Shown here piece after piece: positions 1 through 8,280 of a stretch of 33,023 nucleotides of DNA. The stretch comes from Bacteroidia bacterium. GTDB lineage: Bacteria > Bacteroidota > Bacteroidia > AKYH767-A > OLB10. Within the stretch, counting starts at the first letter, position 1; every line of letters starts with the position of its first letter. Below the pieces are notes generated by a model. The model saw nothing but the letters and a program-made list of their open reading frames with translations, was not told the DNA's origin and made no database searches. Location of the stretch: NCBI GenBank assembly GCA_020847635.1, contig JADLBQ010000042.1:1-33023 (forward strand). Reading direction: 5' to 3'. Position numbers and translations under genes: made by a program.

Positions 1-2
1 AT

Positions 3-551
3 ATAACCTACAAGACAATTAAAGTAAGAGGACTCTTACTGCATGTAAAAGCTTTACTCACTGATTTACATTTTCTTAACATAAACTCAGGTGAGTTTTA
101 TAATTCAGTAATTAATTTGATAACTGTACGTAACAACTGGTTCAATCACCGGCCTTCTGACCAATCCCTAAAAGCAATCATCCTGGAGTTTTATCAATTA
201 TTTAAAGGTTTTCTTATTGAGATTTTTCAGCACTACACATTTTATGTACCAGATCAGCCGCCAGTTCAACTATCAGCTGCAATCCGGCTTAGCCATTCTG
301 AAAAAACAACCTTCCGGCATTCAGGAATTTTACTTCCGCAATTTATCCTTTCAGTTATCAAGAAGGGAATCAGCCTTCAAAACCGGTTAAACAAGTTTAC
401 CTTTGCAATTCCGCTGCAATCGAATGATTACCCTGATATCATTTTACAACGATTTAATTACTTGCGTGAGGGCATTATTTATAACCGGCAGCATTTACCT
501 GGATTTCTTTGCACTGCCTATCCGCTTAACTTTTTTAAATTAAACCGGTAA
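3..551 (+). CDS. Unrecognised protein, C-terminal part (5' end outside window)
   Basis: The frame ending at the TAA at 549-551 is open without a stop back to the first bases of the window, so this is the last roughly 182 residues of a longer gene rather than a short gene starting at an internal TTG at 117. I see no known domain. The segment is rich in aromatic and hydrophobic residues (for example FYQLFKGFLIEIF) and ends in FFKLNR, with no clear transmembrane helix pattern. It lies 3 bases upstream of the methyltransferase gene, at the head of the visible glycosyltransferase operon, so a role in surface-polysaccharide synthesis is likely by position only. I checked the opposite strand here and it has frequent stops, which supports the + strand reading. 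Confidence 0.55.
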   Translation: MTYKTIKVRGLLLHVKALLTDLHFLNINSGEFYNSVINLITVRNNWFNHRPSDQSLKAIILEFYQLFKGFLIEIFQHYTFYVPDQPPVQLSAAIRLSHSEKTTFRHSGILLPQFILSVIKKGISLQNRLNKFTFAIPLQSNDYPDIILQRFNYLREGIIYNRQHLPGFLCTAYPLNFFKLNR

Positions 552-554
552 CTT

Positions 555-1274
555 ATGCCAGTAAGAAATTTAGGTGCAATTATTAATGATCAGCTCAGGC
601 ATCGCTTCATCAGCGAATCCTTTCAGCAATACGGCAGAAAAGAATACCTGCTTGATCTTGGTTGTGGTATTAAGCCCTTTGCCGGAATTTATTCGAAGTA
701 TGCCGGTAAATCTGTTGGAATTGATGTAAACCATTCACCACATTCACAATCAGCAGTTGACATCATTTATGACGGGAAAACCATTCCTTTCCATGACAAT
801 GAATTTGATTATGTATTTTGTACTGAAGTAATGGAACATGTACCCGAACCGGGCAGCCTGTTGAAAGAGATTTACAGGGTATTAAAACCGGGAGGGATTC
901 TGATTATGACAACTCCGTTTATGGTCCCCCTCCATGAAGAACCCTATGATTTTTACCGCTATACAAAACACGGGATCAAACACCTGCTAACTAAAGCCGG
1001 CCTGACTCCGCTTTGTATAACAGCATTCGCTGGTTATACTGGTGTATTGATCAGTATGCTGGTTCAGCCTCAGCTAAGATTCTGGAATGTAATGGCAAAA
1101 GCCATTCATTTGCCTGTGCTATTCACGGTTTGGAATCCGTTTATCATGATTCTTGTAGCCCTTCCACAGTATTGTTACCTTGCACTTTACAGGTTTAAAG
1201 TTGTTCGTAAACTCACCGGATCCCTAAAGAATAATGTGAGAGGTTATGGATATATTGCCCAAAAACAATTATAG
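555..1274 (+). CDS. Class I SAM-dependent methyltransferase
   Basis: This 239-residue protein is a Methyltransf_11-type enzyme that would use S-adenosylmethionine. Motif I (LLDLGCG) is at residues 32-38, an acidic residue ending beta-2 is in the GIDVNH stretch near 55-60, motif EVMEHVPEPG is at 91-100, and the post-motif LKPGGILIMTTPF is at about 110-122. The C-terminal third is hydrophobic (about 155-215) and may contact membrane or a lipid-linked substrate. It starts at ATG 3 bases after the preceding stop and is followed 21 bases later by a glycosyltransferase, so it belongs to the polysaccharide operon. It probably methylates a sugar or a glycan intermediate. The fold is secure, but the substrate is inferred from context only. 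Confidence 0.85.
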   Translation: MPVRNLGAIINDQLRHRFISESFQQYGRKEYLLDLGCGIKPFAGIYSKYAGKSVGIDVNHSPHSQSAVDIIYDGKTIPFHDNEFDYVFCTEVMEHVPEPGSLLKEIYRVLKPGGILIMTTPFMVPLHEEPYDFYRYTKHGIKHLLTKAGLTPLCITAFAGYTGVLISMLVQPQLRFWNVMAKAIHLPVLFTVWNPFIMILVALPQYCYLALYRFKVVRKLTGSLKNNVRGYGYIAQKQL

Positions 1275-1295
1275 AGTTCTTCAAAAAACAGTTTA

Positions 1296-2411
1296 ATGAA
1301 AGTTGTCCATTATATCTGGTCCGGTAATATTGGAGGAATCGAAAAACTAACGATCTGGCTGGCCGAAATTCAGCAAAGACGTAATGACCTGGAGAGTTTT
1401 ATTCTGATTGGATCAAAAAAAGGCTTGCTCCTACAGGTGCTTGATGAGAAAAATATTAAATATGATTTTCTAAGTTTAAAAAATGGGATCCTGATTAACC
1501 CGAAAGCATGGAAAAAACTAAAAGCTGTTTTTTCGTCTGCAGATGTAATTCACATTCATACTTTTAACCCATGGGTTTCGCTTGCAGCAGCCTTATCATC
1601 TAAAAAAATAGTTTATACTCTCCATGGTAATTTCTGCTTTGGGCGAAAAATGAAATGGTCGGATAAACTCATCCAGGCTGGTATTCGTTTCTTTCTTAAC
1701 CGCTATACAGATATTGTAACCTTTAATTCAGCATTCACAAAAGACACTGCACTCACCAGGTATGGATTAAAAAGTGTAAAGTATGAATTAGTATATAATG
1801 GAATTGACTTTAGCCAGATTCAGCTTGCTCATGATTCAGCTGCTATTGAATTTAAACAATCTAATCCGAATAAGTTTATTATTGGTACCATTTCCAGGCT
1901 GGCTGGATTTAAAAGGATTGACAGGCTTATTGATACATTTAAAATCTTCTCGGCAGGTAAAACTGATGTTTTATTAATCCTTGTCGGAGACGGAGTTGAC
2001 AGAAGTCTGCTGGAACAAAAAGTCAAATCAGAGCATCTTGAATCAAAAACCAGATTTCTGGGATTCCAGATAAATGCGGCAGACTGGCAGTCGCTCATGG
2101 ATGTTTGTGTGTTCCCCTCCAAAAATGAACCTTTTGGACTTGTTGCGATTGAATCCCTTTACCTTGGTAAACCGGTAATTGTTTTTAGAGATAGCGGTGG
2201 ACTTATAGAAATCTTAAGAGACGTTTCTGCCGAAGACATTGTGGAAACGGAAAACCAGGCGGCACAACGGCTGGAACATTATTACCAGAATAGGAATCTG
2301 ATTCATCAGGAAGAATTTATTCGTACAAGAAAAGAATATGCACTTGAGTTTTCATTGGAAAAGATGGAAAATAAATTCTATTCTATTTATAAATTATTAA
2401 ACGGTTGCTGA
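1296..2411 (+). CDS. GT4-family glycosyltransferase
   Basis: This 371-residue GT-B enzyme would transfer a sugar from a nucleotide-sugar donor during assembly of a surface polysaccharide at the cytoplasmic face of the membrane. The N-terminal Rossmann half opens with the acceptor-side signature SGNIGGIEKL (residues 9-18). The C-terminal half has IGTISRLAGFKRID (196-209), LVGDG (229-233) and the retaining-enzyme E-x7-E motif EPFGLVAIE (278-286). Its TGA stop overlaps the ATG of the next glycosyltransferase (TGATG at 2409-2413), which indicates translational coupling. The family assignment is firm. Donor and acceptor cannot be read from the sequence. Confidence 0.92.
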   Translation: MKVVHYIWSGNIGGIEKLTIWLAEIQQRRNDLESFILIGSKKGLLLQVLDEKNIKYDFLSLKNGILINPKAWKKLKAVFSSADVIHIHTFNPWVSLAAALSSKKIVYTLHGNFCFGRKMKWSDKLIQAGIRFFLNRYTDIVTFNSAFTKDTALTRYGLKSVKYELVYNGIDFSQIQLAHDSAAIEFKQSNPNKFIIGTISRLAGFKRIDRLIDTFKIFSAGKTDVLLILVGDGVDRSLLEQKVKSEHLESKTRFLGFQINAADWQSLMDVCVFPSKNEPFGLVAIESLYLGKPVIVFRDSGGLIEILRDVSAEDIVETENQAAQRLEHYYQNRNLIHQEEFIRTRKEYALEFSLEKMENKFYSIYKLLNGC

Positions 2412-3565
2412 TGCAGAATCCAACAAAAACATTAACAGTCGTTCTGATTACCAATATTCCGAATCCTTACCGGGTTGCCTTATTCAATGAACTCAACAAT
2501 CAGTTAGCTGAAAAAGGGATTCGCCTTCATGTGATTTTTGGAGCCATAACCTATAGTCGAAGAAGCCATCAGTGGAACAAATCGCAATTAAAGTTCAATT
2601 ATTCTGTATTAACTTCCCGCAAAGTTCACTTTGGTAATAATGAGAAAACCTATTTTTCTTACTCAGGCCTTAACCGCGATCTTAATAAACTTAACCCCGA
2701 TGCTGTGATTACCAACGGATTTAGTATTTCAACTATTCTGTTATGGGTTAAGTCATTCGTATCACGCATTCCATTTATTATTTGGACAGGCAGTGTAATT
2801 ACTAAAGGACGGAATGATTCATTTTTAAGAAAGTTAGTCAGGTCTGTATTGTTAAAGCGAAGTAGTGCCTGTGTGGTATATGGCAATAAAGCAAAGGAAT
2901 ATGTTCAGTCATTGGGAGCAGATCCTTCCAAAGTGTTTATCGGGATTAATACGGTAGATACCCGTTTCTTCCGAGAACAGACCAGCTGCTACCGGGCAGA
3001 ACAAAAGCCAGACGAGATCAAGCATCTTTGCACAGTTGGTTATTTCTCTGCCCGTAAAAGAATGCTTGATTTGTTAAAAGTAACAGATCAGTTATCACAA
3101 AAGAGAAATGACTTTGTTCTGGACGTTATCGGTGACGGACCTGACTTACAAGCTATGAAAGATTATGTTCATGAAAAAGGGTTTGAGAAAAATGTTGTTT
3201 TTCACGGCTTTCAGCAACAAAGCGAACTCCCCCGCTTCTTTGCTCAAAGCTATTGTTTCCTGTTCCAAACAGGGTTTGATATTTGGGGGTTGGTTTTGAA
3301 CGAAGCCATGGCAGCAGGGCTGGTATGTTTATCATCAATAAATGCTGCTGCTACCCACGACCTAATTGACCACGGTATTAATGGCTTTAAAGTAAATTTT
3401 GAAAACACCCGTGAAACAGCAGAATTATTATATCGCCTGCTTGATGATGAAGCTTTAAAAGAACGAATAGGTGAACAAGCTGCTGCTGACATTGCAACGA
3501 AAGTCACGGTTAGAAAGAGTGCAGAAGGATTTGTTGATGCGATTGAATCACTGCAATTAAAATGA
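2411..3565 (+). CDS. GT4-like glycosyltransferase
   Basis: I place the start at ATG 2411, overlapping the upstream stop (TGATG), rather than at the TTG two codons earlier. The protein is 384 residues. The N-terminal domain begins VVLITNIPNPYRVALFNEL (about 10-28), which is typical of GT4 enzymes. The C-terminal donor domain has VGYFSARKRMLDLL (209-222), IGDGPDL (240-246) and GLVLNEAMAAGL (293-304). The first acidic residue of the E-x7-E motif is Asp290 rather than Glu, paired with Glu298. The gene ends in an ATGA overlap with the O-antigen ligase/polymerase-like gene. It belongs to the same polysaccharide operon, and its sugar specificity is unknown. Confidence 0.9.
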   Translation: MQNPTKTLTVVLITNIPNPYRVALFNELNNQLAEKGIRLHVIFGAITYSRRSHQWNKSQLKFNYSVLTSRKVHFGNNEKTYFSYSGLNRDLNKLNPDAVITNGFSISTILLWVKSFVSRIPFIIWTGSVITKGRNDSFLRKLVRSVLLKRSSACVVYGNKAKEYVQSLGADPSKVFIGINTVDTRFFREQTSCYRAEQKPDEIKHLCTVGYFSARKRMLDLLKVTDQLSQKRNDFVLDVIGDGPDLQAMKDYVHEKGFEKNVVFHGFQQQSELPRFFAQSYCFLFQTGFDIWGLVLNEAMAAGLVCLSSINAAATHDLIDHGINGFKVNFENTRETAELLYRLLDDEALKERIGEQAAADIATKVTVRKSAEGFVDAIESLQLK

Positions 3566-4821
3566 AATTTGAAACCTGGAGAGTCTGGTATTTAAAACAG
3601 CCGGTGTTGTTCAAAATTTATATTTGGCTGATTTTATTAAGACCGCTGATTGACAGTTTTTATTATTTCAAGCACTTCTCACCGCTTGCTTCACCCCCTT
3701 ATATTGCAGGGATCTTATCATTGATTCTGTTTATTGTTTCTGTATTCCGCTATCCTGTTGTTAATCGGGGTACTCCGATTGACCGTTCATATCAGGTCTT
3801 GTTTACACTAACCTGCATCGGTATGTTAATTTTTATATCACGAAATATTAGTTCAATTGAAACCTACCGGACTGCATTAAGAACACTCTCCCCTTTACTG
3901 CTGTTCTTTTTCTACAGGCGGCTGATCCGGTCATCAGAAGACCTTGACGGAATCCTGGTTACCTTTTTATATTCATCCATTTTTGTTTTGGGTATTGTCA
4001 GCTATGAATTAATTATCAACCCGATAAAGGTAGTTACCTCACGAGGCCTTGAACGAATGGAAGGCTCCTTTGCTGATGTGATGAATTACAGCATATACAT
4101 TAATATGAGTTGCCTGATCAGTGCCTATTTTCTGACCCGGAAGCAATCCAAATGGAGTCATCAATTCAGAATTATCCTTTTTATCACTATTGTAGCGATT
4201 TCACTTTTACTAATACCCAGACTGAATCATTTAGCAACTATGGGGGTTCTTGGCTTTTTAATTATTTCTTACTTTCTGTTTAGCTTGAGAATCAGTATTT
4301 TTAAAAGTATGATTATAATTGGTTTCGGTATCCTGATTTTTAACTTCTTTGGTGAGTCAATTTACGAATCAACCATCATGCCTTTAATAAAGACTGATAC
4401 GGAAGTCTATTCAGGAGACAAAGATCAGTCACAGGCATTACATGGAAGAGTTGGCCGCTGGGAACGCATGTGGACTGAGTTTTCAGAAAAATCAATCCTG
4501 TACCAATACTTTGGACTTTCCTATTCGCCCGACATTAAGTCAGACCTTCTATTTGGCGGCACTCACAATGACTTCTTAAGAGTAACCTTTACAACCGGAT
4601 ATATTGGACTTTCTGTTTATCTTATTTTACTATTCAATTTATTAATCAGAATCCCCGATTTCCGGCCAGCCTATATGTATTTGATTTTTGGTGCTGTCGG
4701 ATCGGTTATACTTTATAGCATCAGCACTCCGTTAACTCTTTATATGCCTTTAATGAATGTTATCTGTGCTGTTTATGCATTGGTTTGTCTTCCAAAGAAA
4801 TTAATTAAAAATTATTTTTAG
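3562..4821 (+). CDS. O-antigen ligase/polymerase-like (Wzy/WaaL) integral membrane protein
   Basis: This 419-residue protein is made of about ten to twelve hydrophobic segments (for example around 15-30, 46-64, 78-94, 108-118, 130-152, 203-220, 224-242, 248-263, 340-358 and 370-412). The large periplasmic loop before the last helices carries HGRVGRWERMW (294-304) and GGTHNDFLR (332-340). The His-Asn-Asp there matches the signature of the Wzy_C/O-antigen ligase superfamily. It would polymerise undecaprenol-linked repeat units or ligate glycan to its anchor at the outer face of the inner membrane. The ATG overlaps the previous stop (ATGA), which fits tight coupling with the glycosyltransferases. 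Sequence alone does not separate polymerase from ligase. Confidence 0.85.
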   Translation: MKFETWRVWYLKQPVLFKIYIWLILLRPLIDSFYYFKHFSPLASPPYIAGILSLILFIVSVFRYPVVNRGTPIDRSYQVLFTLTCIGMLIFISRNISSIETYRTALRTLSPLLLFFFYRRLIRSSEDLDGILVTFLYSSIFVLGIVSYELIINPIKVVTSRGLERMEGSFADVMNYSIYINMSCLISAYFLTRKQSKWSHQFRIILFITIVAISLLLIPRLNHLATMGVLGFLIISYFLFSLRISIFKSMIIIGFGILIFNFFGESIYESTIMPLIKTDTEVYSGDKDQSQALHGRVGRWERMWTEFSEKSILYQYFGLSYSPDIKSDLLFGGTHNDFLRVTFTTGYIGLSVYLILLFNLLIRIPDFRPAYMYLIFGAVGSVILYSISTPLTLYMPLMNVICAVYALVCLPKKLIKNYF

Positions 4822-4829
4822 GTTATTTC

Positions 4830-5930
4830 ATGCCCGGAAAAAAAGTTCTCATCCTTGGTAAATTACCTCCTCCCTATATGGGTCCTGCCATCGCAACCCA
4901 GATTTTACTGAACTCTGACCTGAAGAACCGGTTTCAGCTCCTACATATTGATACAACAGTAAACGAGTCTTTGACTTCAATGGGAAAATGGAGTTTAAAG
5001 AAACTTATTCGGAATTATTCCATTTACTTCCGTTTTCTGAAAGTCTGTATGAGTCAAAAACCTGATCTGGTTCTTATCCCTATTAGTCAGTCAACGATTG
5101 GTTTTGTTAAAGATTCCTGGTTTATCTGGATTGCATGGATAACCGGCAGAAAAGCATTAATTCAGCTCAGAGGAAGCAACTTCAGGAATTGGATTAACAG
5201 TTCCGGTTTCCTGATAAAAAAGTATGTAAAAACCGTTTTGAAGAGGTCAGATGGTGTGATTGTATTAGGGAACAACCTGAAAGCCTTGTTTGAAGGCTAC
5301 TTCACAGATAAGAAAATTTATGTTTCACCCAATGGTGGAAATTATACTTTCCCGGAAAGAACAGCCAGAGGGAATGTGCTTAATCTGCTTTACCTGGGAA
5401 ATCTCCAGGCATCAAAAGGAATTGAAGATGTCATTGAAGCAGTCAGAATTCTCAATAAAAAAACCTGTCTTCCATTTCAGTTAACTGCGCTGGGAGGCTG
5501 GCGAAATGAACAGCTAAAATTAAAACTGCTTTCTTTAATCGAAAAAGAAGATCTTAAGATTCATTTCATACCTCCGGAACAAAGTACTGAAAAACTTCAG
5601 TTGCTGGCTAATGCTGATATTTTTGTTTTTACTCCCCGCGAACCCGAAGGCCATCCTTGGGTGATCGTTGAATCAATGGCTGCCGGTCTGCCGGTTATTT
5701 CAACTGATAAAGGTGCCATCACTGAATGTGTCATTAATGATCAAAATGGCTTTATTGTGGCAGACAACAGCCCTGAGTCTATTGCCGAAAAACTTTTATT
5801 ATTGATTGAAAACAAACCGCTGAGAGAAAAAATGGGTCAGGAAAGCAGAGCATACTATCTTGAGAAGTTTACTGAAGAAAAGATGGTAGAACGATATACT
5901 CACATCTTTCAGACTGCCATTTGCTCTTAG
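4830..5930 (+). CDS. GT4-family glycosyltransferase
   Basis: This is a 366-residue GT-B glycosyltransferase and the last gene of the visible polysaccharide operon, starting 8 bases after the O-antigen ligase-like gene. The N terminus KVLILGKLPPPYMGPAIAT (5-23) is typical for bacterial GT4 enzymes. The donor domain has LLYLGNLQASKGI (186-198), LGGW (221-224) and EGHPWVIVE (273-281), which supplies the E-x7-E pair, followed by SMAAGLPVIST. The TAG stop overlaps the TAA of the oppositely oriented mpl-like gene by 4 bases (5927-5930), with a small UUCG hairpin on the junction. Function in surface-glycan assembly is firm at family level and substrates are unknown. Confidence 0.92.
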   Translation: MPGKKVLILGKLPPPYMGPAIATQILLNSDLKNRFQLLHIDTTVNESLTSMGKWSLKKLIRNYSIYFRFLKVCMSQKPDLVLIPISQSTIGFVKDSWFIWIAWITGRKALIQLRGSNFRNWINSSGFLIKKYVKTVLKRSDGVIVLGNNLKALFEGYFTDKKIYVSPNGGNYTFPERTARGNVLNLLYLGNLQASKGIEDVIEAVRILNKKTCLPFQLTALGGWRNEQLKLKLLSLIEKEDLKIHFIPPEQSTEKLQLLANADIFVFTPREPEGHPWVIVESMAAGLPVISTDKGAITECVINDQNGFIVADNSPESIAEKLLLLIENKPLREKMGQESRAYYLEKFTEEKMVERYTHIFQTAICS

Positions 5931-7312
5931 GCTTCGGCCTTACCGACTGACCGGGTAATTAACTTAATCAATGCAGTTACATCAAGCCCATTAAAAGTTC
6001 CAGAACTCATTAATAACAACACGGTATTACGATAATCTAAAGTTTGCAGAAATTCTGAAAGACGGGCTGAATTGCTGAATACAAACAGATTTTTTCTCCC
6101 AAAAGCCTCTCTCACCTGTTCTTCTGAAACCGGTTTCAGTTTCTTATGTGATATGGTTTGCGGACTAAAATAAACGACTGCAATATCTGCTTCATCCATA
6201 CTTCCCGCATATTCAGTCAAAAAGTTTATATTCAGGCTGCTGAACGTATGTAGTTCCATACAAGCAACAACCTTTCTCTGAACAGACTGGGTTTTCACAG
6301 CCCCAATAGTTGCTTTTAGCTTAGAAGGTGAATGAGCAAAGTCGCGGAAAACAGAAAAATTATCATTGGCAAAAACTTTTTCAAGCCTTCTGGCTGCTCC
6401 CTTAAAGGATGAAATAGCTTGGTAGAATTCAACCCGGCTGATTGCGCATTGTTCGCACACAAGCCTGGCTGCTTCCAGATTGAGCAGGTTGTGATGCCCG
6501 AATACGCCTAGCGGATAGTTATACCCATCATCTGAAATAAGATAGGTAATTCCATCCTTAATAACGGATTCCGGTGCCGCATAAGCTACCCGGTGAACAG
6601 AAGGTTTTGCCTGAGTCACTAACTGCTTCAGTAATTCATCTTCATTGCAATAAATTAAAACACCCCCCGGCTCAATTTTTTGAATAAAAATGCTAAACTG
6701 TTCAGTATAATTCTCAAAAGTCGGGAAGACATTAATATGATCCCAAGCAATGCCACTGACTACAGCCACATGAGGATGATATAAATGAAATTTCGGTCTG
6801 AGGTCAATTGGTGACGACAAATACTCATCTCCTTCAAGAACTATTACCGGAGCATCACTCAGCTTAACCATATTTTCGAAGCCGGGCAATGCCGAACCAG
6901 CCATGTAGTCAAAATCATGTTTCAGTAATTTCATGACGTGCAGAATCATGGCAGTAATGGTTGTCTTGCCATGGCTTCCACCGATCACAATTCTTTTTTT
7001 ATTCTTCGAATGCTCATAAAGATATTCCGGATAAGAATAAATTTTCAGTCCCAGTCTTTTTGCTTCCAGCAATTCAGGATTATCAGTTCTGGCATGCATC
7101 CCCAGAATAACTGCATCTAACTGCTGATGAATCTTAGCAGGGAACCACCCTGCCTTTTCAGGAAGAATTCCGGCAGCCAGCAATCGCGACCGGGAAGGCT
7201 CCTGAATTTCGTCATCTGATCCGCTAATCTTAAATCCTTTTGATAGTAAAGCCAGGGCCAGACTATGCATGGCTGCCCCACCAATTGCAATGAAATGTAT
7301 GTTCATCTCCAT
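5927..7312 (-). CDS. mpl: Mur ligase family, Mpl-like UDP-MurNAc:tripeptide ligase
   Basis: This 461-residue Mur ligase is close in length to E. coli Mpl (457). The N-terminal Rossmann domain shows IHFIAIGGAAMHSLA (5-19). The ATP P-loop is GGSHGKTTIT (111-120), with EGDEY (160-164) and AWDHINVFPTFE (189-200) in the central domain. These match the Bacteroidota form of Mpl more than MurC, which carries different sequences after the P-loop. Mpl reattaches recycled L-Ala-D-Glu-meso-Dap tripeptide to UDP-MurNAc in the cytoplasm. The start is one of two close ATGs (codons 1 and 3). A TATTTTTG promoter box lies just upstream. MurC itself is the main alternative, and I favour Mpl. Confidence 0.8.
   Translation of the reverse strand: MEMNIHFIAIGGAAMHSLALALLSKGFKISGSDDEIQEPSRSRLLAAGILPEKAGWFPAKIHQQLDAVILGMHARTDNPELLEAKRLGLKIYSYPEYLYEHSKNKKRIVIGGSHGKTTITAMILHVMKLLKHDFDYMAGSALPGFENMVKLSDAPVIVLEGDEYLSSPIDLRPKFHLYHPHVAVVSGIAWDHINVFPTFENYTEQFSIFIQKIEPGGVLIYCNEDELLKQLVTQAKPSVHRVAYAAPESVIKDGITYLISDDGYNYPLGVFGHHNLLNLEAARLVCEQCAISRVEFYQAISSFKGAARRLEKVFANDNFSVFRDFAHSPSKLKATIGAVKTQSVQRKVVACMELHTFSSLNINFLTEYAGSMDEADIAVVYFSPQTISHKKLKPVSEEQVREAFGRKNLFVFSNSARLSEFLQTLDYRNTVLLLMSSGTFNGLDVTALIKLITRSVGKAEA
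5929..5940. terminator. C(UUCG)G hairpin at a convergent gene junction
   Basis: On the + strand AGGC-TTCG-GCCT forms a 4-bp stem capped by the extra-stable C(UUCG)G tetraloop. It starts inside the TAG of the glycosyltransferase and covers the last codons of the mpl-like gene. No T-run follows on the + strand, so it is not a classical intrinsic terminator. It may mark or protect the 3' end of the polysaccharide-operon mRNA. Confidence 0.35.
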
Positions 7313-7323
7313 GAATACAAGCC

Positions 7324-7331
7324 CAAAAATA
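7324..7331 (-). promoter_or_regulatory. Bacteroidota -7 box TATTTTTG for mpl-like gene
   Basis: On the - strand TATTTTTG fits TAnnTTTG and lies 11 bases before the ATG at 7312. I see no good -33 TTG at the usual distance, so the call is moderate. It is back to back with the box for the MBL-fold gene, and the upstream half of each promoter lies in the other. Confidence 0.4.
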
Positions 7332-7352
7332 ACTGACCGGCAGGTTAAGTTT

Positions 7353-7360
7353 TACCTTTG
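7353..7360 (+). promoter_or_regulatory. Bacteroidota -7 box TACCTTTG for MBL-fold gene
   Basis: TACCTTTG followed by C matches the extended TAnnTTTGC box seen several times in this window. It lies 30 bases before ATG 7391. This argues that the in-frame TTG at 7358, which sits inside the box, is not the translation start. Confidence 0.55.
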
Positions 7361-7390
7361 CAAAAATCGTTTTTAACAAAATTTGATCTT

Positions 7391-8266
7391 ATGAACCTTT
7401 ATACGATTGAAACCGGTCTTTTCAAACTTGACGGAGGGGCCATGTTCGGAGTCGTCCCAAAATCTATCTGGAACAGTTTAAACCCTGCTGATGAAAATAA
7501 CATGTGCACCTGGGCCTTGCGCTGTTTGCTGATTGATGATGGCAAAAGAAAAATACTTATTGATAACGGAATCGGAGAAAAACAGGATGCTAAATTTTTT
7601 AGTTACTACTATCTTCACGGGAATGATTCACTTGATAAATCACTGAACCGAATTGGAATCAGTAAAGATGAGATAACCGATGTACTGCTTACTCACCTGC
7701 ATTTTGATCATTGCGGAGGCAGTATTCAGTGGAATAAAAACAAAACCGGTTATGAGCCTGCATTTAAAAATGCAGTTTATTGGAGCTTTGAAGATCACTG
7801 GGAATGGGCCACCAAACCAAATAATAGGGAAAAAGCTTCTTTCCTGAGGGAAAACATTATCCCAATTAAAGAAAGCGGTCAGCTAACAATGCTCATGGGT
7901 GCTGTTGATCAGACTCACAACATCGAATTAATAACTCAGCATAATTTTCATCCGGATATCCCGGTCCTGATTGCACGGGGTCATACAGACGGAATGATGC
8001 TCCCGGTTATTCCTTATAAGAACACCCGTGTGGTTTATGTTGCAGACCTGCTCCCGTCAGCAGCCCATATCCCGCTGCCTTACGTCATGGCTTATGATAC
8101 CCGACCGCTGACCACCTTGATCGAAAAGCAAGCATTTCTTGAAATGGCCAATGACAATAACTGGAAGCTGTTCTTTGAACATGACGCACAAATTGAAATC
8201 TGTACCTTGAGAAAAACTGAAAGAGGAATAAGAAAAGACAAAACACTTAAGCTTTCAGATCTGTAA
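7391..8266 (+). CDS. MBL-fold metallohydrolase
   Basis: I use ATG 7391 (291 residues), because an earlier in-frame TTG lies inside a promoter box. The zinc-binding signature HLHFDHCGG supplies His102, His104, Asp106 and His107. Later conserved points are a His in RGHTDGMM and an Asp in YVADLLPSAAHIP, followed by a His in FEHDAQ, the usual order of metal ligands in this superfamily. The layout resembles N-acyl-homoserine-lactonase-type and related hydrolases, but I cannot name the substrate. It ends 14 bases from the end of the convergent pirin gene. It is probably a cytoplasmic enzyme, since no signal peptide is seen. Confidence 0.88.
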   Translation: MNLYTIETGLFKLDGGAMFGVVPKSIWNSLNPADENNMCTWALRCLLIDDGKRKILIDNGIGEKQDAKFFSYYYLHGNDSLDKSLNRIGISKDEITDVLLTHLHFDHCGGSIQWNKNKTGYEPAFKNAVYWSFEDHWEWATKPNNREKASFLRENIIPIKESGQLTMLMGAVDQTHNIELITQHNFHPDIPVLIARGHTDGMMLPVIPYKNTRVVYVADLLPSAAHIPLPYVMAYDTRPLTTLIEKQAFLEMANDNNWKLFFEHDAQIEICTLRKTERGIRKDKTLKLSDL

Positions 8267-8280
8267 CGAATCTGTCCGCA

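Noticed and set aside
117-551. A 144-codon gene starting at TTG 117
   Set aside because: The same frame is open to the window edge, so the TTG is only an internal codon of a longer gene cut by the edge.
8255-8280. CAGAT...ATCTG repeat between the MBL-fold and pirin genes
   Set aside because: Five-base arms with a nine-base loop and no T-run are within chance expectation.
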